A stretch of DNA of 64,000 bases from Thermoplasmatota archaeon (lineage in GTDB: Archaea > Thermoplasmatota > JAKEGO01). The notes beneath the pieces are model-generated. The model did no database searches, had not been told where the DNA came from, and worked only from the letters and a program-made list of their open reading frames with translations. Below, in pieces: positions 43,236 through 51,772 of the stretch. How positions within the stretch are numbered: the first letter of the stretch is position 1; every line of letters begins with the position of its first letter. Made by a program: the position numbers and the translations under genes. The DNA lies in assembly GCA_028279595.1 (NCBI GenBank), contig JANQNK010000001.1, positions 1-64,000 on the forward strand, in the 5' to 3' direction.

Positions 43236-43853
43236 ATGCCCGGAAGGCCACTCGACGAGTTCGACTCCAAGGAGCTCCTTGCGAAGCACGGGCTCAAGGT
43301 CCCGCACATGTTCAAGCTCGGCGAGGTTCGAGCGACGATCGAGTATCCGGTGGTCCTGAAGGCGGTCTCCGCCGACATCAAGCACAAGACCGAGGCGGGG
43401 GCCGTGGTCCTGGACATCGGGTCCGACGAGGAGCTCGAGCTGGAGGCGGAGCGGATGCGCGGACGGCTTCCCGGCGTCGAGCTCATGGTCGAACAGATGG
43501 TCCCGAAGGGTCTGGAGGCGATCGTCGGGGTCGTGGACGATGCCACGTTCGGGCGCGTCATCATGGTCGGCCTCGGCGGCACGATGGCAGAACTCCTTGC
43601 GGACACCTCGTTCAGGAAGGTCCCTATCACCAAACGGGACGCCGAGGAGATGGTGGCTGACCTCGAACACCGGGAGATTTTCTCCGGGTTCCGCGGATAT
43701 CCGGATGTCACTGATGAGCTCGTAAGGACCCTCGTCGCCATATCTGACCTGGTGGAGGTCGAGAATATTGTGGAAATGGACCTGAATCCAGTGGTCCTCA
43801 ACGAAAGCGGGGCGGTGATCGTCGATGCCAAGATCTCGGTCGGCAACGAATGA
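43236..43853 (+). CDS. acdB: ADP-forming acyl-CoA synthetase beta subunit (ATP-grasp)
   Basis: The 205-residue protein opens with DEFDSKELLAKHGLKVP and has YPVVLKAVSADIKHKTEAGAV, LMVEQMVPKGLEAIVGVVDDATFGRVIMVGLGG and EMDLNPVVLNESGAVIVDA. This is the ATP-grasp beta chain of acetyl-CoA/acyl-CoA synthetases that conserve energy as ATP (acyl-CoA + ADP + Pi to acid + ATP + CoA). It is slightly shorter than typical stand-alone beta subunits. No alpha subunit is in the window, so the partner lies elsewhere. The small membrane-protein gene overlaps its end. Confidence 0.88.
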   Translation: MPGRPLDEFDSKELLAKHGLKVPHMFKLGEVRATIEYPVVLKAVSADIKHKTEAGAVVLDIGSDEELELEAERMRGRLPGVELMVEQMVPKGLEAIVGVVDDATFGRVIMVGLGGTMAELLADTSFRKVPITKRDAEEMVADLEHREIFSGFRGYPDVTDELVRTLVAISDLVEVENIVEMDLNPVVLNESGAVIVDAKISVGNE

Positions 43854-44010
43854 CCCTTACCTGGAATCCCTGGGCAGGAATCCCCTGCTAAGAGGCTTCA
43901 TCGAGAGGAAACTTCATCACAAATTGATCAGGATCGGTCTCATCTGGTCGGTCATCGCCATGGTGATCGCGCTTTCCTATATCGTCTACGTGGTCTGGTC
44001 GGGCGCCTGA
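43825..44010 (+). CDS. Small single-pass membrane protein
   Basis: The 61-residue protein has a basic N-terminal half (PYLESLGRNPLLRGFIERKLHHKL) and one hydrophobic helix (IGLIWSVIAMVIALSYIVYVV, about residues 37-57). ATG 43825 overlaps the end of acdB by 29 bases, and no later ATG leaves the helix intact, so translation is probably coupled. Its 3' end overlaps the convergent TOPRIM gene by 25 bases. The function is unknown. Confidence 0.6.
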   Translation: MPRSRSATNDPYLESLGRNPLLRGFIERKLHHKLIRIGLIWSVIAMVIALSYIVYVVWSGA

Positions 44011-44450
44011 TCGGACTTGCCATTCTTCCCTTCCCACACCGAAGGGTCCAGCCGTTCCTCCGCCCTTCGACGAACGTTCTCGAGGAGGGCGGGCAGTGCC
44101 TCAACGGTCCTGACCTCCCCGCGGGCGATCCGGGCGAACCGCCTCCTGTATTCGAGGTCCCATTCGACGGACTCTCCCTCGAGGTAAGTGGTGAGCCGGC
44201 GGGCGATGGTCCCGCCCGTCCTGTCCCAGTCCGTTAGTATGATGACGCGCGAGAACCTCTTCGCGAGGTCCGAGGCGAAGTTGACGAGGCTCATGCCCAC
44301 GTTGACCTTAAGCACCTCGCCCTCGAGCCCCAATCTCAAGAGTCCGGCGATGTCCTTGTCACCCTCCACCACGACCGGGTACCGGAGGTTGTCCTCCACG
44401 AGGTCCTCGATGGTCCTCTCGAGTTCGGCGAGGCGCTCGGTGTCGGTCAT
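43986..44450 (-). CDS. TOPRIM-domain protein
   Basis: The 154-residue protein has the TOPRIM signature: Glu in YPVVVEGDKDIAGLLRLG and the Asp-x-Asp in VIILTDWDRTGGTIARRL. This stand-alone form resembles archaeal DnaG/RNase M5-like TOPRIM proteins, which act on nucleic acid phosphodiesters; the actual substrate is not known. ATG 44450 is preferred over 44465 since the TATA element AGATATAATA (44471-44480) is 25 bases upstream of it. Confidence 0.82.
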   Translation of the reverse strand: MTDTERLAELERTIEDLVEDNLRYPVVVEGDKDIAGLLRLGLEGEVLKVNVGMSLVNFASDLAKRFSRVIILTDWDRTGGTIARRLTTYLEGESVEWDLEYRRRFARIARGEVRTVEALPALLENVRRRAEERLDPSVWEGKNGKSDQAPDQTT

Positions 44451-44470
44451 CGTCCGGGAATCCATGTCAA

Positions 44471-44480
44471 AGATATAATA
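44471..44480 (-). promoter_or_regulatory. TATA box of the TOPRIM gene
   Basis: TATTATATCT on the minus strand is centred about 25 bases before ATG 44450. Confidence 0.5.
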
Positions 44481-44590
44481 CAGTAACGAGCCGCCGTAGG
44501 TGGTATGGTGAACGAGCCAAACAGCACTTTAGAGCACGTTATCGGCACTTAGGGCCGGATCCGCCGTGTCAAATTATTGCACAAATCTAC

Positions 44591-44598
44591 TTATATAC
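44591..44598 (+). promoter_or_regulatory. TATA box of the membrane regulator gene
   Basis: TTATATAC is placed so that transcription would begin near 44621, leaving a 19-base leader that contains the Shine-Dalgarno GGAGG before ATG 44640. Confidence 0.5.
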
Positions 44599-44639
44599 TC
44601 ACGGCCGCGATAACTTCTCAGACGCACGGAGGCATGGAA

Positions 44640-46616
44640 ATGGGAAGCGATCTTCCGGTCAGGATAGGCCTGCTCGCGCTGTTCGTACTTATCACAGTAT
44701 CCTTCATGATAGCCCTTGTCGAGGGCTCCATCACCACAGAGTACGAGGGATACCTCGGATCGGCCGGCGACGACGTGGAGATCCTCATCTCCGTGACCAA
44801 CGACGGCAATGCCTCCGACACGGCCGCCATAACTGTTGATGACACAAACGGATGGCCTGTGGCTGTCCCCGTCGATTTCAATATCGATGCTGGTGAGACC
44901 CTCGAGCGCACCGTGACAATATCCATTCCCGAGGACGCCCTTGCCACAGAACCGAACACTGTCGACATAACCTACGAGCTCGACAGCAGCGGTGAGACAG
45001 GTACTGACACAGTCCAGATCGATGTCGAGCAGGTGTTCGACATCAATGCATCTCTTTTCGGAGGCCCTTACTCTGCCGCCCCTGGTCGTTCCTATCTCAT
45101 CCACCTGATGCTAACGAACAACGGGAACGGCGATGACCTCGTTGCCGGGGAACTGTATGCTCCAAAAGGCCCTGCTGGACAGGGTCTCTACGATATCCAT
45201 CACGAGACCTTCTCTGTGCTCCTTTCTCCGGCCGAGTCGAAGACCATGATCATAATGTCCACCATCAGTCGAATGGCGGATCCCGGGAACGAGACCTTCA
45301 GGACGATCATCTATGCAAATTCATCTGGCGGGAACGATGACCATGAGCTATTCGCTGAGATCGGCGTTGACGATCACGATACCTGGATCAGGAACCTGAA
45401 TGCGACCATGGAGTCGCATGGAGAGGTCGTCGGGGAGTCCATTACCGCGACCGCGAAGTTCGGAACGGTGTATGCGAACGCCAATCCTCTTGCACCAGTT
45501 GCGAACCTCACTGTCTCGGTCCATTCCTCGGCGGCCAAGGGCAAGGAGATGCTGGATTCGAATACCACCTCTGCATTGATCAAGGACTTCGACGCGGATA
45601 CGCTGATAATGTCCCTGGACTACCCTACCACTGACTACGACGATTACGTGATACGTGCTACTGTCGAATACCTCGGAACGACATGGGACCTTGTCGAGGA
45701 GACGATCACCCTGGTCGAACCGGAGTTCGCCTTCGACTTGAGGTGCCTGGACGACGAGGTGACCCTCGCTCCGGACGATGACATGCACACGTTCGACGTC
45801 GCCATCGAGAACACCGGTAACGTCGCTGACACCTACACGGTCGATATCCTCTCCGAGACCCCGCCCGTCCTGTTCAACAACGGACAGATGACGATCACAC
45901 TCGAGCCGAACGAGGAGGTCCACATCTACGTCACCTTCGATCCCTCCATCCAGATGGGCAGACACGTAGCCCAGGTTCGAGTCGTGTCCCAGGGTTCGAG
46001 CGCGGAGATGACCGAGGATGTCGAGGCGAACGTTGCCGAGGCTGAGGACAAGGAAGGCGGTCCGTTCGGTGACATACCGACGGATATCGTGGTCGGCGCG
46101 ATCGTCGCCGGCGCACTGATGTTCTTCTTCTTCGGGACGGAGATCGGTTGGCTCTCACTGCTCGCATTCGTTCCGCTCTATTACCGCGTCACGGGGAAGC
46201 AGGTCCTCGACAACTACGTCCGCGGTAAGATCCACGGATACGTCATCGCAAATCCCGGCGACCACTACAACGGCATCAAGGGGCACCTCGGGATCAACAA
46301 TGGCACCCTTGCCTATCACCTCAAGGTGCTCGAGAGGGAGAACTATCTCAAGTCAAGGATGGACGGCAAGTACAAGCGTTACTATCCATACGAATCGATG
46401 ATCCCGAGCAAGAAGAAGCTCTCGCCGATACAGAAGCTGATCGTCGAGAAGCTGAAGAACAACCCCGGAGTGTCCCAGAGGAAGCTCGGAAAGCTCTCCG
46501 GGGAGAGCGTGCAGGTGGTCAACTACCACATGAAGCAGCTGGAGGACGCAGGGGTCGTGGAGATCGAGAAGCTCGGCAACCGGAGTAAGTGCTACGTTTG
46601 CGAGGGTTGGAAGTGA
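44640..46616 (+). CDS. Membrane-bound transcriptional regulator with two winged helices
   Basis: The 658-residue protein has an N-terminal membrane helix (about residues 8-28) and then about 440 residues of extracellular CARDB/NEW3-type beta-sandwiches (VEILISVTNDGNASDTAAI, DVAIENTGNVADTYTVDI). A paired hydrophobic stretch follows (about 481-520). Two cytoplasmic winged helix-turn-helix domains come last: GIKGHLGINNGTLAYHLKVLERENYL and SQRKLGKLSGESVQVVNYHMKQLEDAGVVE. This is a one-protein signal path from cell surface to DNA, a layout known among archaeal predicted membrane regulators. Target genes are unknown. The ATG is fixed by GGAGG 7 bases before it. Confidence 0.85.
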   Translation: MGSDLPVRIGLLALFVLITVSFMIALVEGSITTEYEGYLGSAGDDVEILISVTNDGNASDTAAITVDDTNGWPVAVPVDFNIDAGETLERTVTISIPEDALATEPNTVDITYELDSSGETGTDTVQIDVEQVFDINASLFGGPYSAAPGRSYLIHLMLTNNGNGDDLVAGELYAPKGPAGQGLYDIHHETFSVLLSPAESKTMIIMSTISRMADPGNETFRTIIYANSSGGNDDHELFAEIGVDDHDTWIRNLNATMESHGEVVGESITATAKFGTVYANANPLAPVANLTVSVHSSAAKGKEMLDSNTTSALIKDFDADTLIMSLDYPTTDYDDYVIRATVEYLGTTWDLVEETITLVEPEFAFDLRCLDDEVTLAPDDDMHTFDVAIENTGNVADTYTVDILSETPPVLFNNGQMTITLEPNEEVHIYVTFDPSIQMGRHVAQVRVVSQGSSAEMTEDVEANVAEAEDKEGGPFGDIPTDIVVGAIVAGALMFFFFGTEIGWLSLLAFVPLYYRVTGKQVLDNYVRGKIHGYVIANPGDHYNGIKGHLGINNGTLAYHLKVLERENYLKSRMDGKYKRYYPYESMIPSKKKLSPIQKLIVEKLKNNPGVSQRKLGKLSGESVQVVNYHMKQLEDAGVVEIEKLGNRSKCYVCEGWK

Positions 46617-46623
46617 TGCCCTT

Positions 46624-47019
46624 ATGATAACCATGGACACGATGAGGAAGGCGCTCGTGAACACCTTCGATGGAAGGATGAACGAGGTGGAGGCCGCCAA
46701 TCTCGCCGAGTTCGTGATGAACTTCTTCGGCTACAACGACAGGATACTCGACAACTACCTCGAATCGGGCGACAGGAACATCTTCTACATGCTCGAGGAC
46801 GAGGGACTTCTCCACGCAACACAGCAGGAGATATCGATAAAGGTCGGCCAGAGGTGGCGCCTGAACTTCTGGGTCCTCAAGACCCATGTGATAGAGCAGA
46901 GGGCGACCTGTCCGTGCGTTCAGGAGGAGACCTTCACGTTCCAGTCCCTCTACGAGGACGTCTGGAAGACAATGGCCCATGACGAGCCCCATGTCAGCGC
47001 CCACGGCGTCGTACACTGA
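46624..47019 (+). CDS. DUF6015-like archaeal protein
   Basis: The 131-residue protein has MRKALVNTFDGRMNEVEAANLAEFVMNFFGYNDRILDN-type helices, then FYMLEDEGLL and RWRLNFWVLK. It resembles a conserved protein of Thermoplasmata (DUF6015, from memory and not verified), and the helical N-terminal part looks like a small winged helix. A CPCVQEET motif is near the C-terminus. It follows the membrane regulator by 7 bases with GTGAT upstream, so the two are probably co-transcribed and may act together. Function unknown. Confidence 0.65.
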   Translation: MITMDTMRKALVNTFDGRMNEVEAANLAEFVMNFFGYNDRILDNYLESGDRNIFYMLEDEGLLHATQQEISIKVGQRWRLNFWVLKTHVIEQRATCPCVQEETFTFQSLYEDVWKTMAHDEPHVSAHGVVH

Positions 47020-47039
47020 TAATTGCTCGGAAGCCCCAG

Positions 47040-47837
47040 TCACCATTCAGGTAAGCTGGCGTTCGTCAGTGCATTAGCGACCTCTGTGGGTCCCGATGCC
47101 CTGATGAGGTGGTCGAGCACCCTGCTCTCGTTCCTCACACCGATCCCGACATCCTCGAAATCGATCCCGGGATAACTTATGGCCATAAGTATCAGGGGTT
47201 CCGGTGGGGCGGTTCCGAACGACGCCGTAACGTCCGGCTTCTCTATGGCCGTCCTTACCCCTTCGACGGTAGACTCCCCTCGACCGACCGCAATGACAGC
47301 TGCTGCGATCCTTCTGACCATGTTCCAGATGAAAGCCACACCCTTCACATCCAGGACCAGCACTCCGGTCCCGTTCCGCTTAACGCGGACATCCAGCACC
47401 TTCCTCACAGTCTCCCTTTCGTCCTTTCTTGAGAAATTCGAAAAATCGTGTTCCCCGATGAACAGGCGGGCGCACTCTGCCGCCAGGTCTGGATCCACCG
47501 CAGGGTCCGTGATCAGATACCTGTACCATCTCCACGATGCGAACCTGGGATTGAAGTCATCATCGACGACAGCTATCCCCGTCACCGCGACCCCGTCCAG
47601 GGAAGCGTTGAGCCTCCCGGTGTCGATGGGTCCGTCGCTTCCAACGGCGCAGACGTTCCCGAGGGCGCTAACGCCCCGGTCGGTCCTGCTTCCCGAATGT
47701 ATCTCGATGGAACCGAATTGCTGTTTTATACCGTCTATGAGCGCTCCTTCGACTGTCCTCTTTCCTTCAACTTCGGGATATCCCTCGAAATCGGTCCCGT
47801 CGTAGGCGAAACGAAGCGCGCTTCTCAATACGGTCAC
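47040..47837 (-). CDS. truA: tRNA pseudouridine synthase A
   Basis: TruA converts uridines in the anticodon arm (positions 38-40) to pseudouridine. The 265-residue protein has LRFAYDGTDFEGY, the catalytic Asp53 in SGSRTDRGVSA, FNPRFASWRWYRYLI and FIWNMVRRIAAAVI. The start is GTG 47837, which overlaps the stop of the upstream glycosyltransferase gene as GTGA, indicating translational coupling. Confidence 0.94.
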   Translation of the reverse strand: MTVLRSALRFAYDGTDFEGYPEVEGKRTVEGALIDGIKQQFGSIEIHSGSRTDRGVSALGNVCAVGSDGPIDTGRLNASLDGVAVTGIAVVDDDFNPRFASWRWYRYLITDPAVDPDLAAECARLFIGEHDFSNFSRKDERETVRKVLDVRVKRNGTGVLVLDVKGVAFIWNMVRRIAAAVIAVGRGESTVEGVRTAIEKPDVTASFGTAPPEPLILMAISYPGIDFEDVGIGVRNESRVLDHLIRASGPTEVANALTNASLPEW

Positions 47838-48928
47838 GCTCCGTCAAGGGTCTTCTTGAGGACATCGGAGGTCTCCCTCGCCACGTCCATCCAAGTGCGG
47901 CCTTTGACGGCCTGGAGTCCGCGTGCCCCCATCTGCTCCCTCAGGGTCCTGTCTCCCGCAATCTCAGTGAGGGCTTCCCGGAGCTCCTCCTCGGTCGAGA
48001 ATAGGCGCCCGGCCCCCTCGGCGAGTATCTCGGGGATCCCGCCGGTCCTCGAAGCGATCACCGGTTTCCCCGAGGCCATACCCTCGAGGATCACGTTCCC
48101 CAGCGGCTCGTATAGGGTCGGATAGACGATGATGTCAGCAGCCTTGTAGTAGGACGGGACGTCGTCGAAGGGGACGACACCCTTGAAGAGGACGCGTTTA
48201 CCGAGCCCTTCCGCCTCCTCCCTGAGGTCCCTCTCCGACGGTCCGCCGCCTATGACCAGAAGGCTGCCCTTCCTCAGTCCCTTGACGGCCTTGATCAGGG
48301 GCGAGACGTTCTTGTGCGGCGACAGGCGCCCTATGTACGCGATGATCGGCCTTTTGAGCTTGACCTCGGCCGGCTCGGCCCCGTCGAACCGTTCGAAGTC
48401 GACGCCGTTCGGGATGAGACTGATCTTGTTAGGTTCTATCCCGTACTCCTCCGCCCCCTTGGAGATGTACTTGCTTATGGAGATGAGGTGGTCGGCTCTC
48501 GAACACGTCGCCCGGTCCATCCTCACGTACTTCGGGATCGAGAGATTGACGTAGCTCCAGCTCGCCGAGCCGGGAAGGTTCCTGTAGGCCTCCAGTTCCT
48601 GGGCCCAGATGTTGTGGAGCTTCACTACGGTCGGCGGGTGCCTCCCCTTCAGTAGTCCGTGGGCACAGATGCCGTGTCCATGGACAACGTCTATCGTCCC
48701 CATGATCTCGCGGGCCTTCCTGGCAGAGAACTGCGTGTATGGTCTCGGGACCCTGTGCACGGTGACGCCGTCGTCGTCCTCCATCTTGGGCGCGCCCGGA
48801 GCGGTCGCCGAGATGATGCTTATCTCATGGCCGAGTCTCTGTAGTGAGTGCGCAAGCTGGTAGGTGTGTACAGTCGTTCCCCCCGCGTGCCTCGGCGGAT
48901 AGTCCATTGACAGGTGCAGTACCCGCAT
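47834..48928 (-). CDS. GT4-family glycosyltransferase
   Basis: The 364-residue protein has two Rossmann halves. The N-terminal MRVLHLSMDYPPRHAGGTTVHTYQLAHSL marks the acceptor domain. The C-terminal IGRLSPHKNVSPLIKAV, FKGVVPFDDVPSYYKAADI and YEPLGNVILEGMASGKPVIAS (the E-x7-E motif) mark the nucleotide-sugar domain. It is a retaining transferase likely to build surface glycans or glycolipids; sugar and acceptor are unknown, and a link to AglB is only inferred. ATG 48928 lies about 26 bases after a TATA-like GTTATTAAG. Confidence 0.9.
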   Translation of the reverse strand: MRVLHLSMDYPPRHAGGTTVHTYQLAHSLQRLGHEISIISATAPGAPKMEDDDGVTVHRVPRPYTQFSARKAREIMGTIDVVHGHGICAHGLLKGRHPPTVVKLHNIWAQELEAYRNLPGSASWSYVNLSIPKYVRMDRATCSRADHLISISKYISKGAEEYGIEPNKISLIPNGVDFERFDGAEPAEVKLKRPIIAYIGRLSPHKNVSPLIKAVKGLRKGSLLVIGGGPSERDLREEAEGLGKRVLFKGVVPFDDVPSYYKAADIIVYPTLYEPLGNVILEGMASGKPVIASRTGGIPEILAEGAGRLFSTEEELREALTEIAGDRTLREQMGARGLQAVKGRTWMDVARETSDVLKKTLDGA

Positions 48929-48971
48929 CGACACGCGATGGCTCTGTTCCCTTAATAACGGTTCGCCGGGT

Positions 48972-50183
48972 TCAGCGCTCAACGACCATGGTGACGGCGT
49001 TGCCGCCTCCGAGGCAGACGGCCTCCATGCCGCGGTGCACGTCCCTGTTGATCATGGCGTAGATCATCGTGACAAGGACCCTTGCTCCGGAAGCACCGAT
49101 CGGGTGTCCGATCGCCACGGCTCCGCCGTGAACGTTGAACCTCTCGTCCTTGATCCCGAACTCCTTCTGGACCGCCACGGAAGCCGAGGCGAAGGCCTCG
49201 TTGTGCTCGATGAGGTCCATGTCCTCAATGGTCAGTCCCGTCAACTCCAGCTGCTTGTTGATGGCCGGAATAGGCGCGCTCATGACGTGCTCCGGTTCCA
49301 TGCCGGATGTGGCGTATCCACGGATGGTCACGAGGGGGGTAAGTCCCATCTCCTCGGCCTTGTCGGCCGACATGACGACCAGGGCGGCCGCACCATCGCT
49401 GATCTGCGATGCGTTGCCTGCGGTGACGACCCCATCCTCCTTGAACGCCGGCCTGAGCTTGGCCAGCTTCTCGATCGTCGTGTCCGCCCTGACGCCCTCG
49501 TCCCTATCCAAAGTGACCATGTCTCGCTTGACCTTGACCTCGACCGGGAGCATCTCGTCCTTAAAGAGTCCCTTCTCGTGGGCCTCCGCAGCCAGCTTGT
49601 GGCTCCGCAGGGCGAACTCGTCGATCTCCTCCCGGTTGAGTCCGAACCTCTCGGCGACTATCTCCCCGGTTATCCCCATATGGAAGTCGTTGTAGATGTC
49701 CCACAATCCGTCGTTCACCATCGAATCGACGATCTTGTCGTTACCTAGCCTGTAACCGCTTCTTGCCTTGTACAGGACGTATGGCGCGAGGTCCATGTTC
49801 TCCATGCCGCCGGCGACGACTGTGTCGTACTCACCGGCCCGTATGGCGTTGGCGGCCATCATGACCGTCTTCAGCCCGGAGCCGCAGACCTTGTTGATCG
49901 TGCAGGCGCCCGCCTCGTACGGGATCCCTGCCCTGATCGCCGCCTGGCGTGCGGGGTTCTGACCCATTCCGGCCTGGACCACCTGGCCCATTAGGACCTC
50001 CTGGACATCGTTCTTCTCGATACCGGCTCGCTTGACCGCTTCCTCGATGACGAGTCCGCCGAGCTCCACGGCAGGCGTGTTGGAAAGTGTTCCAGAGAAT
50101 CTGCCGACGGGCGTGCGAACTCCGCTGACTATGACTACGTCCTTCAAAGTATCACCGTTCCTGGGTATGACCATGGGATACAT
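48972..50183 (-). CDS. Acetyl-CoA acetyltransferase (thiolase, bacterial AtoB type)
   Basis: The 403-residue protein has the nucleophilic Cys100 in TINKVCGSGLK, HNEAFA, GGAVAIGHPIGASGAR and CLGGGNAV, the four motifs of a complete thiolase. It condenses two acetyl-CoA, or cleaves acetoacetyl- and longer 3-ketoacyl-CoA. The sequence looks like the bacterial AtoB/FadA form. The archaeal mevalonate thiolase usually sits beside HMG-CoA synthase and a DUF35 gene, and neither is here, so a role in acyl-CoA breakdown or polymer metabolism is also possible. AGGTG precedes ATG 50183. Confidence 0.92.
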   Translation of the reverse strand: MYPMVIPRNGDTLKDVVIVSGVRTPVGRFSGTLSNTPAVELGGLVIEEAVKRAGIEKNDVQEVLMGQVVQAGMGQNPARQAAIRAGIPYEAGACTINKVCGSGLKTVMMAANAIRAGEYDTVVAGGMENMDLAPYVLYKARSGYRLGNDKIVDSMVNDGLWDIYNDFHMGITGEIVAERFGLNREEIDEFALRSHKLAAEAHEKGLFKDEMLPVEVKVKRDMVTLDRDEGVRADTTIEKLAKLRPAFKEDGVVTAGNASQISDGAAALVVMSADKAEEMGLTPLVTIRGYATSGMEPEHVMSAPIPAINKQLELTGLTIEDMDLIEHNEAFASASVAVQKEFGIKDERFNVHGGAVAIGHPIGASGARVLVTMIYAMINRDVHRGMEAVCLGGGNAVTMVVER

Positions 50184-50238
50184 AATCCTTTCACCTGTAG
50201 ATGCCGCACCGTGGTGGGAATCTGACAATGTGGATGAT

Positions 50239-50280
50239 AGCGCTCGATGATGCGCCATGGCATCATCAACGCGCGTCACT
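50239..50280 (+). repeat. Intergenic hairpin element 4 (variable-stem family)
   Basis: Left flank AGCGCTCG; perfect 7-bp stem ATGATGC/GCATCAT (50247-50253 with 50260-50266) and 6-base loop GCCATG; right flank CAACGCGCGTC. It lies between pycA and the thiolase gene, upstream of the latter. Confidence 0.65.
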
Positions 50281-50304
50281 AGCAACGGATCTGGAGTCGG
50301 GGGA

Positions 50305-51759
50305 TCACTGATTGTTGCCCTGGTTCGCGGCGATGAAAGCGCTTACACCCGCCATCGCAGCAGCGGTCTTGGCTCCCCCGCCCTGCTCCTTCTGTTCCTT
50401 GACGTACTCGACCACCCTGTCGAGGATGCCGTAGCGCGGGATGTAGCTGGTGTCGTAAGTGCCGGACTTGAAGACATCGTCGTTCATGACGACGGTGTGG
50501 AACGGAATGTTGTGCCTGACCCCGGAGATCTGGAACTCCCAGAGGGCGCGCTTCGTCCGCTCGATTGCCCTCGGGCGGTCCTCGGCCCAGACTATGAGCT
50601 TCGCTATCATGGAGTCGTAGAAGGGCGGGATCTCGAAGCCGGCGTAGACGCCACTGTCGATCCTGATGCCCGGGCCACTCGGCTCGGCGTACCTGACGAT
50701 CTTTCCGGGCGCCGGAGCGAACTCGGCGAGCGGGTCCTCGGCGTTTATCCGGCACTCGATGGCGTGTCCACGTGGGACGATGTCCGCCTGCTCGTACTCG
50801 AGGTCCAGACCGGACGCCACCCTGAGCTGTTCCCGGGCGAGGTCGATGCCGGTGATGGCCTCGGTGATCGGGTGCTCCACCTGAAGACGCGTGTTCATCT
50901 CCAGGAAGTAGTACCTGTCGTCCTTGAACATGAACTCGCAGGTCCCTGCATTGTAATACCCGGCGGTCTTCGCGGCGAGGATGGCCTGTTCGCCGATCTC
51001 CTCCCTCAGTTCGGGGGTGAGGGCGCAGCTGGGGGTCTCCTCGACGAGCTTCTGATGCCGCCGCTGTACGGAGCACTCGCGCTCGTAGGCGTGGATGATG
51101 TGACCGCTCTTGTCGCCGATGATCTGGTACTCGATGTGCCTGGGGTCGTCGATGAACTTCTCGATGAACACGGAGTCGTCGCCGAAGCTGTTCAGCGCAA
51201 GACGCCGAATGGATTCGAGGGTCTCCTCCATCTGGGCCTCGTTCTCGACCATCTGGATGCCGATGCCGCCGCCTCCAGCGCTGGCCTTGAGCATTATCGG
51301 GTATCCGATCTCGTGTGCGATGTCCTTGGCCCTCTCGTGGTCGGCGATGGCCTCGGTCACTCCGGGAACGACACTGACCCCTGCCTCGATCATGGACTTC
51401 TTGGACTCGATCTTCGAACCCATCAGTTCCATGGCGCCCACGGGCGGTCCGATGAACTCGATCCCGTTCTTGGCGCACATCCCCGCGAAGGTGAAGTTCT
51501 CCGCCAGGAAGCCGTAACCCGGATGTATACCATCGGCACCGCACTCCAGCGCGGTCTCGATGAGCTTGTCCATTACCAGATAACTGAGCTTGGCAGGCCC
51601 CGGACCGATGTGGTACTTCTCGTCGGCGTATCTGACGAAAAGGGCAGACGCGTCGGCGTCCGAGTAGACGGCAACCGTCGATATGCCCAGTTCCTTGCAG
51701 GCCCTCATAATTCTGACCGCTATCTCGCCCCTGTTCGCGATCAGGACCTTGTTCAGCAT
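50305..51759 (-). CDS. pycA: Pyruvate carboxylase subunit A (biotin carboxylase)
   Basis: The 484-residue protein is the ATP-grasp biotin carboxylase that loads CO2 on biotin. It has KVLIANRGEIAVRIMRACKELG, HPGYGFLAEN, IMLKASAGGGGIGIQMV, the Glu-x-x-Arg lid ARE-QLR region, and MNTRLQVEHPITEAITGIDL. Paired with pycB 13 bases upstream, it forms the two-subunit pyruvate carboxylase known from archaea. An acetyl-CoA carboxylase role is less likely because the adjacent carboxyltransferase is of the pyruvate type. Confidence 0.93.
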   Translation of the reverse strand: MLNKVLIANRGEIAVRIMRACKELGISTVAVYSDADASALFVRYADEKYHIGPGPAKLSYLVMDKLIETALECGADGIHPGYGFLAENFTFAGMCAKNGIEFIGPPVGAMELMGSKIESKKSMIEAGVSVVPGVTEAIADHERAKDIAHEIGYPIMLKASAGGGGIGIQMVENEAQMEETLESIRRLALNSFGDDSVFIEKFIDDPRHIEYQIIGDKSGHIIHAYERECSVQRRHQKLVEETPSCALTPELREEIGEQAILAAKTAGYYNAGTCEFMFKDDRYYFLEMNTRLQVEHPITEAITGIDLAREQLRVASGLDLEYEQADIVPRGHAIECRINAEDPLAEFAPAPGKIVRYAEPSGPGIRIDSGVYAGFEIPPFYDSMIAKLIVWAEDRPRAIERTKRALWEFQISGVRHNIPFHTVVMNDDVFKSGTYDTSYIPRYGILDRVVEYVKEQKEQGGGAKTAAAMAGVSAFIAANQGNNQ

Positions 51760-51772
51760 GTTAGATCACATC

